From: Bacteroidales bacterium
Lineage (GTDB): Bacteria; Bacteroidota; Bacteroidia; Bacteroidales; UBA3663
NCBI GenBank assembly: GCA_016293065.1
Contig: JAEDEY010000065.1
Span: forward strand, 1-11,473
Length of the DNA: 11,473 nt
Direction: 5' to 3'
Positions 5,285 through 11,473 of the stretch are shown in pieces. The position numbers and the translations under genes are program-made. Each line of letters opens with the position of its first letter. The first letter of the stretch is position 1. A model generated the notes under the pieces. It was not told where the DNA came from, ran no database searches, and was given only the letters and a program-made list of their open reading frames with translations.

Positions 5285-7237
5285 TTAGAATATTCTTGTA
5301 TGATTCTCGGGCGCATAATCCTGCAACAGACGGAGTGCGCGAAGCACCTCTGCCTGATTTATCGAGAGCGACATTGCACCATGTCCATAGAATGGTGGGT
5401 TGCCATCATAGACCTCCGAGAGTGTGCCGATGCAATGGCGGCTCATCTCTTCTTCATAGCTGTTAAGACGACGCTTGATGAAAGCAACGCCGCTGCGAGA
5501 GAAGACACTCAGATAGGCTTCGGTGTAAATGCCGAGCAGCCATGGCCATACGGCGCCATTGTGGTAAGCTACGTTGCGCTCGTTGGCATTGCCCCAATAG
5601 TATGGACGATATTGTCCGGCCTTTGGAGTGAGCGAACGGATGCCCTTAGGAGTGAGCAGCTCTTTGGTCACCATGTCGAGTGCAGCCTTGCGTTGAGCTT
5701 TCGAGAGTGGAGTGTATTTCAGACCTAAAGCCCAAAGCTGGTTAGGACGTACGCTTGGATCGGCATAAGTGTCGGTCATGTAGTCGTAGAGATAGCCAGC
5801 AGGAGCTGTGAACATCTTTGCAAAGTTGGCCTCGTATTTCTCGGCTACCACTGTCATGTCGTCAATCTTCTGCTGGTCTTGGCAAATCTCGATGGCAAAC
5901 TTTAGAGCGTTGTACCACAAGGCGTTGAACTCAACAAGATAGCCTGTGCGAGGAATGAGCGGACGACCAAACTCAGAGGTGTTCATCCACGAAATGGCTT
6001 TGTCGGTGCCCAATGAATAAACCAGACCGTTGTTGCGAAGCTCAAGGTTAGGAGCCTTGCCGTCGATAATGTAATCGATGATCTCCTGCACTAATGCGCC
6101 ATACTTCTCGACTGCCTTCTCGGTGCTGGTGTATTTCGCATATTGCTGAATGGTCCATACTGCCCATAAAGGAATGTCAGGATCGTCGATCTCAAGTATT
6201 ATCTTGTCTTTGACCTCCTTATCCATGTAGTTCTTCAGCGCCTCAACGGCAGTGGTCATGATATTGTCAAATTCTGCCTCTTCGTCGGTGATGAGAGTAG
6301 AACCAGGAAGCGCAATGAATGTATCGCGCGCACGTACCTTAAACCAAGGATAACCAGCGAGGATATATTCCTTATTGTCTCGCATGATGAAAGAGCTCGA
6401 TGCCGAAATCTTCAGACAGTTGAAGAAACTGTCGCGATGGTGGCGTAACTTTAGCTCGCGAGTAAAGAGAGCCTTCAGGTTCTTAGGGTTGACAGGAGAA
6501 GTGCCAGCCGAGAAGATTATCGACTCGCCCTTCTTGATGCTAACCTCAAAGTAACCAGGCATATAAAGGTCTTCCTTGTAGGCATAGCCACGAACCTGTT
6601 CGCGTGGGTATTCCACTCCGAGATTCCAATCAGGACAAGAGCGATATGCGGCTTCCTTGCTCAGCTGCATATACAAAGTTGGGTAGCCACTGTAGAGACA
6701 AAGGCTAATGCCATTCGGAACATCCTGATAAGAATGGTCTATCTGATTGTTCCGTTGGGTCAGTTCGTTGACGTTGCGGAATGCAAGCTGTGGGCGCAAC
6801 TTGAGGGTTGTCTCAGAGTGTGCATCTACGAGCGTATAGCGCAACAGTACTCGCTGTTCGTTGAGAACGAGGAAACTCTCGCGTGTCAGAATAACACCTC
6901 CCACACGGTAAGTGGTGGTTGATATGGTTTCACAGTTGAATTCGCGAATGTACTTGTGACCGCGAGGCGCAAACGTGTCGCTTTCGTACTTGTGAATACC
7001 AAGGTTAAATTCTGCACCATGCTGTATCACCGTCTCGTCGAGCGATGAAAGAAGAACATGGTTGTCGTCATCTAGCTCAGGGACAGGTGTCACCAGCAAA
7101 CCATGGTATTTGCGGGTATTACAGCCTGTGACAGTAGTTGCCGAATAAGCACCCAACTTGTTGGTGCGCAGATATTCGATTGGCAACGACTCCTCGAGGT
7201 TGGTGAGCAATGTCTTGTCAAACTTCAAATAGTTCAT
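5285..7237 (-). CDS. Glycogen debranching enzyme (GH133-type amylo-alpha-1,6-glucosidase)
   Basis: A 650-residue protein, the usual size of the bacterial two-domain debranching family. Residues about 1-260 are the N-terminal beta-rich domain, opening with YLRTNKLGAYSATTVTGCNTRKYHGLLV. Residues about 280-640 are the (alpha/alpha)6 catalytic domain: AGYPWFKVRARDTFIALPG (294-312), PRTGYLVEFNALWYNAL (429-445), RPYYWGNANERNVAYHNGAVWPWLLG (544-569) and SEVYDGNPPF (607-616). It should cleave alpha-1,6-linked branch glucose in glycogen or similar glucans in the cytoplasm; there is no signal peptide. The segment usually written TWMDA reads SWMNT here, with Asn419 where many homologues have Asp; Glu608 in SEVYDG is kept. 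It is the first gene of the operon, with a good promoter at 7280-7310 and a leader of about 36 nt. The ATG at 7235-7237 agrees with the conserved N-terminus. Confidence 0.93.
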   Translation of the reverse strand: MNYLKFDKTLLTNLEESLPIEYLRTNKLGAYSATTVTGCNTRKYHGLLVTPVPELDDDNHVLLSSLDETVIQHGAEFNLGIHKYESDTFAPRGHKYIREFNCETISTTTYRVGGVILTRESFLVLNEQRVLLRYTLVDAHSETTLKLRPQLAFRNVNELTQRNNQIDHSYQDVPNGISLCLYSGYPTLYMQLSKEAAYRSCPDWNLGVEYPREQVRGYAYKEDLYMPGYFEVSIKKGESIIFSAGTSPVNPKNLKALFTRELKLRHHRDSFFNCLKISASSSFIMRDNKEYILAGYPWFKVRARDTFIALPGSTLITDEEAEFDNIMTTAVEALKNYMDKEVKDKIILEIDDPDIPLWAVWTIQQYAKYTSTEKAVEKYGALVQEIIDYIIDGKAPNLELRNNGLVYSLGTDKAISWMNTSEFGRPLIPRTGYLVEFNALWYNALKFAIEICQDQQKIDDMTVVAEKYEANFAKMFTAPAGYLYDYMTDTYADPSVRPNQLWALGLKYTPLSKAQRKAALDMVTKELLTPKGIRSLTPKAGQYRPYYWGNANERNVAYHNGAVWPWLLGIYTEAYLSVFSRSGVAFIKRRLNSYEEEMSRHCIGTLSEVYDGNPPFYGHGAMSLSINQAEVLRALRLLQDYAPENHTRIF

Positions 7238-7279
7238 ATCGAGTATAGATTTATCGGTGTTTTATAATTTCGTCTTGTG

Positions 7280-7310
7280 CAAAAATAATAAAATTATAGA
7301 TATATCCCAA
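7280..7310 (-). promoter_or_regulatory. Promoter of the alpha-glucan operon
   Basis: On the minus strand TTG (7308-7310), exactly 20 nt of spacer, then TATTTTTG (7280-7287) followed by CAC. This fits the Bacteroidota pattern. Transcription should start near 7273, about 36 nt before the debranching-enzyme ATG. No internal promoter is evident in the operon, so this should drive all three genes. Confidence 0.75.
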
Positions 7311-7321
7311 TTATGTGAACA

Positions 7322-7393
7322 AAATAATGCAGTTTTATGCGCTCAAACTGCCAAAAATGTGCTGAATAGCATTATTTCTATGATAATAATGCT
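7322..7393. promoter_or_regulatory. Cluster of three AATAATGC half-sites (candidate operators)
   Basis: The 8-mer AATAATGC occurs at 7323-7330 and 7385-7392, and its reverse complement GCATTATT at 7369-7376. The last two form a 9-bp inverted repeat (AGCATTATT 7368-7376, AATAATGCT 7385-7393) with an 8-nt spacer; the first pairs with the second as a 9-bp repeat with a 38-nt spacer. The cluster lies between the divergent promoters of the alpha-glucan operon and tetR-fabG. This suits an operator for the TetR protein, possibly with looping. The palindrome is followed by TTTTTT (7393-7398), so an RNA hairpin role is an alternative. Confidence 0.45.
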
Positions 7394-7410
7394 TTTTTCG
7401 TCAATAAAAG

Positions 7411-7440
7411 TTCGACTTTCAAATATAATCATTACTTTTG
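7411..7440 (+). promoter_or_regulatory. Promoter of tetR-fabG
   Basis: TACTTTTG at 7433-7440 followed by CAC matches the -7 consensus. A near-consensus TTCG at 7411-7414 serves as -33 with about 18-19 nt of spacer. Transcription should start near 7445-7448, leaving only about 10 nt before the tetR ATG, an unusually short leader. Confidence 0.6.
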
Positions 7441-7456
7441 CACAGAATTAATCGAA

Positions 7457-8053
7457 ATGAGCAATAATACAAGATCTGAACTCATAGAGGTAGCGCGTCA
7501 GCTGTTTGCAACGCAAGGCTTCGACAATACTACGATGAACGAAATCGCAGCTAAGTCGGGCAAGGGTCGGCGTACGCTTTATACATATTTCAAGTCAAAG
7601 TCAGAGGTGTTTATGGCGGTAGTTGAAACCGAGACCAATCGCATCATCGAACATATTGAAGATATCCTCCCGCTGAATATCCCTGCCGACGAGAAACTGA
7701 AGCGTTATATACTTAGCCGACTCGATCAGGTCAAGGATACCGTTGTGCGCAATGGCTCGCTAAAGGCTGAGTTTTTCCGTGATGTCATCAAACTCGAACA
7801 TGCCCGTCGCCGACTTGATGTTCGTGAACTTGCCATTCTTCGTGCCATTCTTCAGCAAGGCATTGAAGAGGGCACTTTCGATGTTGATAATGCATCGGTT
7901 GTGGCTGTCACCATACACTATGCGCTGCGCGGTCTTGACTTGCCCAATATCAAGGGTCAGTTTACGGCACTCGGTGTCCCAACAATACGTGTGCGCGAAA
8001 CAATATTTAAAATGATTTTCTACGGCATTATCCGAACAGGACGAAGGTACTAA
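7457..8053 (+). CDS. TetR/AcrR-family transcriptional regulator
   Basis: A 198-residue dimeric-type repressor. Residues about 6-52 are the canonical TetR N-terminal helix-turn-helix: helix LIEVARQLFATQGFDNTTM, then NEIAAKSGKGRRTLYTYF and the closing KSKSEVF. The C-terminal three quarters is the helical ligand-binding and dimerisation domain, which is too variable to reveal the ligand. The length is typical (about 190-210). It is first in an operon with fabG (26 nt between them), so a role in fatty-acid synthesis, with an acyl-CoA, acyl-ACP or fatty-acid effector, is a reasonable inference but not shown. It is divergent from the alpha-glucan operon, and the half-site cluster at 7322-7393 could let it control both directions as well as itself. 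The ATG at 7457 fits the promoter ending at 7440. Confidence 0.88.
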   Translation: MSNNTRSELIEVARQLFATQGFDNTTMNEIAAKSGKGRRTLYTYFKSKSEVFMAVVETETNRIIEHIEDILPLNIPADEKLKRYILSRLDQVKDTVVRNGSLKAEFFRDVIKLEHARRRLDVRELAILRAILQQGIEEGTFDVDNASVVAVTIHYALRGLDLPNIKGQFTALGVPTIRVRETIFKMIFYGIIRTGRRY

Positions 8054-8079
8054 TTTATTAACTCATTAAAAAATATATT

Positions 8080-8838
8080 ATGAAACTTCTTGAAGGAAAG
8101 GTTGCACTTGTAACAGGTGCTGCTCGTGGTATTGGCAAGGCTCTTGCCGTAAAGTTCGCTAACGAAGGTGCTGATGTTGCTTTTACTGATCTCGCTCTCA
8201 ACGACGATATGATGGCTGGCATCAAGGCTACAGAGGCTGAAATCGCTGCTCTCGGCGTAAAGTGCATCGGCTATGCAGGCAATGCTGCCGACTTTGCGGA
8301 GACCGAGAAGGTAGTTGCTCAGATCAAGGCTGACTTCGGTCACATCGACATCCTCGTCAACAATGCAGGTATCACCAAGGACGGCCTTATGCTCCGTATG
8401 ACTGAAGCTCAGTGGGATGCTGTCATCAATGTCAATCTCAAGTCGGCATTCAACTTCACTCATGCTCTTATCCCTATTATGATGCGTCAGCGTGGTGGCT
8501 CAATCATCAACATGGCTTCTGTGGTTGGTGTTCATGGCAATGCCGGTCAGGCAAACTACTCAGCGTCAAAGGCCGGTATGATTGCTCTCGCTAAGTCGGT
8601 TGCTCAGGAAATGGGACCTAAGGGTATCCGTGCAAATGCTATTGCTCCTGGTTTCATCGAGACAGCCATGACTGCTGCTCTCTCTGACGAGATCAAGGCT
8701 GATTGGATGAAGAAGATTCCTCTCCGTCGTGGTGGTAAGCCAGAGGATATTGCTGATGTAGCAACATTCCTCGCTTCAGACCTCTCTTCTTATGTGACTG
8801 GTCAGGTCATCCAGGTTGACGGTGGTATGAACATGTAA
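8080..8838 (+). CDS. fabG: 3-oxoacyl-[acyl-carrier-protein] reductase
   Basis: A 252-residue short-chain dehydrogenase that reduces 3-ketoacyl-ACP to 3-hydroxyacyl-ACP with NADPH in type II fatty-acid elongation (cytoplasm, homotetramer). Visible motifs are the nucleotide-binding TGAARGIG at 12-19, NNAG at 94-97, Asn119 in NVNL, catalytic Ser147 in MASVVG, and Tyr160 and Lys164 in YSASK, followed by the PG turn at 190-191. The C-terminus SSYVTGQVIQVDGGMNM is characteristic of FabG. Many other short-chain dehydrogenases share the core, but overall similarity and length support FabG. The gene follows tetR by 26 nt with an A/T-rich leader and is followed by a terminator, so tetR-fabG is a two-gene operon. 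No catalytic residue is missing. Bacteroidales may carry more than one fabG copy, so this may not be the only one. Confidence 0.92.
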   Translation: MKLLEGKVALVTGAARGIGKALAVKFANEGADVAFTDLALNDDMMAGIKATEAEIAALGVKCIGYAGNAADFAETEKVVAQIKADFGHIDILVNNAGITKDGLMLRMTEAQWDAVINVNLKSAFNFTHALIPIMMRQRGGSIINMASVVGVHGNAGQANYSASKAGMIALAKSVAQEMGPKGIRANAIAPGFIETAMTAALSDEIKADWMKKIPLRRGGKPEDIADVATFLASDLSSYVTGQVIQVDGGMNM

Positions 8839-8862
8839 TCCACTTCGATTTTTCTATAACAC

Positions 8863-8903
8863 AACAGACGGAGCTGCAATATGCAACCCCGTCTGTTTTC
8901 TTT
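8863..8903 (+). terminator. Intrinsic terminator after fabG
   Basis: AACAGACGG (8863-8871) pairs with CCGTCTGTT (8889-8897), and the internal TGCA elements can extend the fold. The run TTTTCTTT follows on the plus strand. It starts 24 nt after the fabG stop and separates it from the convergent gdhA. The minus-strand side lacks a U-tract, so it probably stops gdhA transcription less well. Confidence 0.8.
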
Positions 8904-8931
8904 ATCTATTCTATTGTGAAATAGAGAGTCT

Positions 8932-10269
8932 TTAGAATACGCCCTGCGCCATCATTGCCTTAGCCACCTTCATGAAGCCAGCAACATTGGCACCCTTGAC
9001 ATAGTTGACGTAGCCATCGGCTTCGGTACCATACTTGACACAGTTCTCGTGGATGTTCTCCATAATCCAAAGGAGCTTGGCGTCAACTTCTTCAGAAGTC
9101 CATGAGAGACGCTCAGAGTTCTGGGTCATCTCAAGACCAGATACAGATACACCACCTGCGTTAGATGCCTTACCTGGAGAATAGAGAATCTTAGCATCCT
9201 GGAATACCTTGATAGCTTCAGGGGTAGTTGGCATGTTTGCACCCTCGCATACAGCCATCACGCCATTGGCAACAAGTGCCTTTGCGGCCTCTTCGTTCAA
9301 CTCGTTCTGAGTAGCGCAAGGAAGAGCGATGTCTGCCTTCTCAAACCAAGGCTTCTGACCTGCTACATACTTAGCGTTTGGATATTCGTCAACATATTCC
9401 TTGATACGGCCACGCTGTACCTGCTTGAGGTCGAAGATGTAATCGAGCTTTTCGCGGTCGATTCCGTCTGGATCATAGATATAGCCGTCTGAGTCAGACA
9501 TTGTCATTACTGTACCACCAAGCTGGAGCACCTTCTCTGCAGCATACTGTGCAACATTGCCAGAACCAGAGATGAGCACCTTCTTGCCCTCGATCTTGTC
9601 GCCCTTGGTTGCGAGCATAGCACGGAGGAAATAAACGACACCATAACCAGTAGCCTCAGGACGGATGAGAGAACCACCGAACTCACGACCCTTACCAGTC
9701 AAAACGCCCTGGAACTGACGAGTATATTTCTTGTATGCACCGAACATATAGCCTACCTCACGACCACCTACGCCGATATCACCTGCAGGAACGTCACAAT
9801 CAGGACCGATGTTGCGATGAAGCTCAAGCATGAATGCCTGGCAGAAACGCATTACTTCGGCTGAAGACTTGCCACGTGGAGAGAAGTCTGATCCACCCTT
9901 GGCACCACCCATAGGAAGTGTAGTGAGAGAGTTCTTGAATGTCTGCTCGAATGCAAGGAACTTGAGGATTCCGAGGTTTACAGAGCTGTGGAAGCGGATA
10001 CCGCCTTTGTAAGGGCCAATGGCATTGTTGTGCTGCACACGATAGCCAGTATTTGTCTGATAGTTGCCCTTGTCATCCATCCATGTAACACGGAATGTAT
10101 AGACACGATCTGGAATACAGAGACGCTCGATGAGGTTGACCTTGTCAAACTCAGGGTGCTTGTTATACTCTTCTTCGATTGTGCCGAGCACTTCTTCTAC
10201 TGCCTGATGATATTCAGGCTCATTAGGGAATCTACGCTTGAGATCCTCAAGAACTTTCTTTGCGTCCAT
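8932..10269 (-). CDS. gdhA: Hexameric glutamate dehydrogenase, probably NADP-dependent
   Basis: A 445-residue enzyme that interconverts 2-oxoglutarate plus ammonium and glutamate; the main ammonium-assimilation route in many Bacteroidales. Its length is typical of the roughly 450-residue hexameric class. Conserved substrate-site segments are GPYKGGIRFH (85-94, Lys88), PMGGAKGGSDF (119-129, catalytic Lys124) and PAGDIGVGGREVG (161-173, Asp164). The C-terminal Rossmann domain has SGSGNVAQYAA from residue 234, then MSDSDGYIYDPDG, and later CEGANMPTT and SPGKASNAGGVSVSG, all family signatures. NADP use is inferred from close resemblance to GdhA; sequence reading alone cannot exclude dual specificity. 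It is a single gene with its own strong-looking promoter (10314-10345) and a leader of about 38 nt, converging on fabG. Nothing is odd in the active site. Confidence 0.95.
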   Translation of the reverse strand: MDAKKVLEDLKRRFPNEPEYHQAVEEVLGTIEEEYNKHPEFDKVNLIERLCIPDRVYTFRVTWMDDKGNYQTNTGYRVQHNNAIGPYKGGIRFHSSVNLGILKFLAFEQTFKNSLTTLPMGGAKGGSDFSPRGKSSAEVMRFCQAFMLELHRNIGPDCDVPAGDIGVGGREVGYMFGAYKKYTRQFQGVLTGKGREFGGSLIRPEATGYGVVYFLRAMLATKGDKIEGKKVLISGSGNVAQYAAEKVLQLGGTVMTMSDSDGYIYDPDGIDREKLDYIFDLKQVQRGRIKEYVDEYPNAKYVAGQKPWFEKADIALPCATQNELNEEAAKALVANGVMAVCEGANMPTTPEAIKVFQDAKILYSPGKASNAGGVSVSGLEMTQNSERLSWTSEEVDAKLLWIMENIHENCVKYGTEADGYVNYVKGANVAGFMKVAKAMMAQGVF

Positions 10270-10313
10270 AATTTGTTGTTTTTATTTAAAATACATAACC
10301 TAATTTCATGATG

Positions 10314-10345
10314 CAAAATTATAGCAAAAATTTATAGAAAACAAA
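10314..10345 (-). promoter_or_regulatory. Promoter of gdhA
   Basis: On the minus strand TTTG (10342-10345), a 20-nt spacer, then TAATTTTG (10314-10321) followed by CATC. Both elements and the spacing match the Bacteroidota consensus exactly, the best promoter in the window. The start should be near 10307. Confidence 0.8.
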
Positions 10346-10426
10346 TAAAATTGGAGAAAATTTACAGAAAAAGTAAAAAAAGCCTCAGTTTTGCATAAAA
10401 AAAAAGGTTTTTCTAACAAAATGACA

Positions 10427-11422
10427 TTAATAAAGTGGCAATAATTGTGCTACTGAGCTCAAAATTGCAAAGATGATAATGATGGAGATGGTCCACCATT
10501 CGTTGCGAATGTCATTGACACAAGACTGATGAATAGTAATCTGAATGCTTAACAAGATGGCAAGCATCCCTATATAATTGGGCAAATCGCTAAGGTCGAT
10601 CACGGAAATAAGGGTGATGAGAAAACTCAATATTGCAAGCATGATTACGATGGCATTGGCCTTGACGCTTTTTGCCACACTGCTCGCTATGCCTGCTATG
10701 CTATATATAATAAGGAGTAAAGCGACAAAGGCCATGAAGATATACTCCCAAAGGGTATAATCGAAAATCCCTGGAAGCAGGGTGTCATAGAACTTAACAT
10801 ACGAAAGAATGAAGGCATCGGCAGTATCGACCCCAAGCAATAGCATTTGTCCGACATAGCAAAGCCAAATGGAGAGAATGACACCCGAAATCAGGCTTCC
10901 CCAATTCTGGAGACTCCATGAACGCATCTGATAAAGAATACCAGGAAACAACAGCAGCCAGAGAATCACATTGTTGGAGATGGCACTCAACACGCCAATG
11001 ACTATTCCACAGAAAAGAAAATAGAGTGTAGCAAGTTTGTTCTGCCATGTTTGCATCACGGTGACCATGATGAGCAATCCTCCAAACATCTGTATCAGGT
11101 TGATCCATTGCGCAATATCTATATTCAACCAAATGCCTCTATCGGGCAATGTCTCCATCTCACGGAGATTGATCATTGCAAAATTCATCACCATTGAGAG
11201 TATCGGCCAAGAAATCGAAACTGCATGGTTGCGATTGTATATGCCAAGGCGGTTGACTTCAATGATGTTCCAGATTATCCATGAGAAAAGTCCTGCTGCA
11301 ACCCAATTGGCAACAAGAGCTATGGCACCTATGCCGCCAATTAGATATTGGACGAGCATGGGTACCACACTTAATGCGACTAAGATATAGTCGGTCTTTC
11401 GTTTGTCGAAAGGTGCTGTCAT
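10427..11422 (-). CDS. Polytopic inner-membrane protein of unknown function
   Basis: A 331-residue, very hydrophobic protein with about ten or eleven membrane helices, at roughly 11-29, 31-54, 69-85, 104-122, 131-150, 151-165, 175-197, 224-246, 255-275, 281-297 and 309-328. The soluble parts are short: a basic N-terminus (PFDKRK) and a loop ending in NDIRNEWW before the last helix. I recognise no transport or catalytic motif. In size, topology and its place after a purD-like gene it resembles the uncharacterised DUF6427-type membrane proteins of Bacteroidota, but I cannot confirm this without a profile search. The start I chose is the ATG at 11420-11422, which overlaps the upstream TGA by one base (TGATG), a layout that implies translational coupling. 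An in-frame TTG three codons earlier is less likely. No strong terminator follows; 10388-10416 offers only a weak A/T-rich hairpin. Confidence 0.75.
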   Translation of the reverse strand: MTAPFDKRKTDYILVALSVVPMLVQYLIGGIGAIALVANWVAAGLFSWIIWNIIEVNRLGIYNRNHAVSISWPILSMVMNFAMINLREMETLPDRGIWLNIDIAQWINLIQMFGGLLIMVTVMQTWQNKLATLYFLFCGIVIGVLSAISNNVILWLLLFPGILYQMRSWSLQNWGSLISGVILSIWLCYVGQMLLLGVDTADAFILSYVKFYDTLLPGIFDYTLWEYIFMAFVALLLIIYSIAGIASSVAKSVKANAIVIMLAILSFLITLISVIDLSDLPNYIGMLAILLSIQITIHQSCVNDIRNEWWTISIIIIFAILSSVAQLLPLY

Positions 11423-11473
11423 CAATCCCAAGCAGCGAGATCCTTGCCGATGTCTCGGCGATAATACTTGCCT
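11422..11473 (-). CDS. purD: Phosphoribosylamine-glycine ligase, C-terminal tail (cut by window edge)
   Basis: Only the last 16 residues are visible, reading GKYYRRDIGKDLAAWD before a TGA at 11422-11424. The YYRRDIG block matches the RKDIG/RRDIG motif near the C-terminus of PurD, which joins glycine to phosphoribosylamine in purine biosynthesis. The stop overlaps the start of the membrane-protein gene by one base, so the two genes share a message. With so few residues the call depends on that one motif and on Bacteroidota gene order as I remember it. Confidence 0.6.
   Translation of the reverse strand, partial: GKYYRRDIGKDLAAWD

Noticed and set aside
5096..5728. A 210-codon plus-strand frame spanning the ends of the glycosyltransferase and debranching genes
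   Set aside because: It overlaps two real genes on the other strand and shows no domain or start signal.
10380..10416. Possible terminator after the membrane-protein gene
   Set aside because: On the minus strand the stem is only two G-C pairs plus A-T pairs with an A-C mismatch; too weak to call, although the T-rich tail is suggestive.
1..11473. Mobile element, CRISPR array, tRNA/rRNA or defence system
   Set aside because: No transposase or integrase motifs, no regularly spaced repeats, no tRNA-like folds and no recognisable defence proteins were seen on either strand.

Overview
The window looks like chromosomal DNA of a Bacteroidales bacterium, most likely Prevotellaceae (Prevotella/Segatella type). 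The evidence is the protein content and the promoters. Several genes are preceded by the Bacteroidota housekeeping promoter pattern, a TTG/TTTG -33 element, about 20 nt of spacer, then a TAnnTTTG -7 element. Leaders are A/T-rich and lack Shine-Dalgarno sequences. I see no rRNA, tRNA, IS element, prophage or CRISPR, so this reads as ordinary core genome with a few unusual regulatory and enzymatic details.

Layout. 1-268 (-) is the N-terminal part of leuB. 269-448 is a divergent regulatory region. 449-850 (+) encodes a small MerR/excisionase-like helix-turn-helix protein. 851-1366 is a 516-nt gap holding an orphan promoter-like site and what may be a very small minus-strand transcript with its own terminator. 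1367-2506 (-) is a membrane-anchored AraC-type regulator. 2510-2555 is a perfect 15-bp hairpin directly in front of it. 2592-7237 (-) is a three-gene alpha-glucan operon: glycogen-debranching enzyme, then a GT4/GT5-like glycosyltransferase, then a GH57 alpha-amylase-like protein. 7238-7456 is a divergent promoter region. 7457-8838 (+) is a tetR-fabG operon ending in an intrinsic terminator. 8932-10269 (-) is gdhA, with a textbook promoter. 10427-11422 (-) is a polytopic membrane protein whose start overlaps the stop codon of what looks like purD, which is cut by the window edge.

How the genes fit together. The debranching enzyme, glycosyltransferase and GH57-like protein are probably co-transcribed from the promoter at 7280-7310 and act on glycogen or another intracellular alpha-glucan. 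The GH57-like protein appears to lack both catalytic acids of active GH57 amylases and carries a basic coiled-coil tail, so it is more plausibly a glucan-binding or scaffolding partner than a hydrolase. The membrane AraC regulator lies immediately downstream of the operon hairpin and has no promoter I can see. On the other side, tetR-fabG (fatty-acid elongation) is divergent from the operon and shares a regulatory region with three copies of the half-site AATAATGC. The remaining genes (leuB, gdhA, purD) are biosynthetic housekeeping genes.

The most interesting points are the doubly substituted GH57-like active site, the hairpin abutting the AraC start codon, the half-site cluster between the divergent operons, and the compact promoter/mini-ORF/terminator unit at 1160-1285. 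I found no clearly new multi-gene system.
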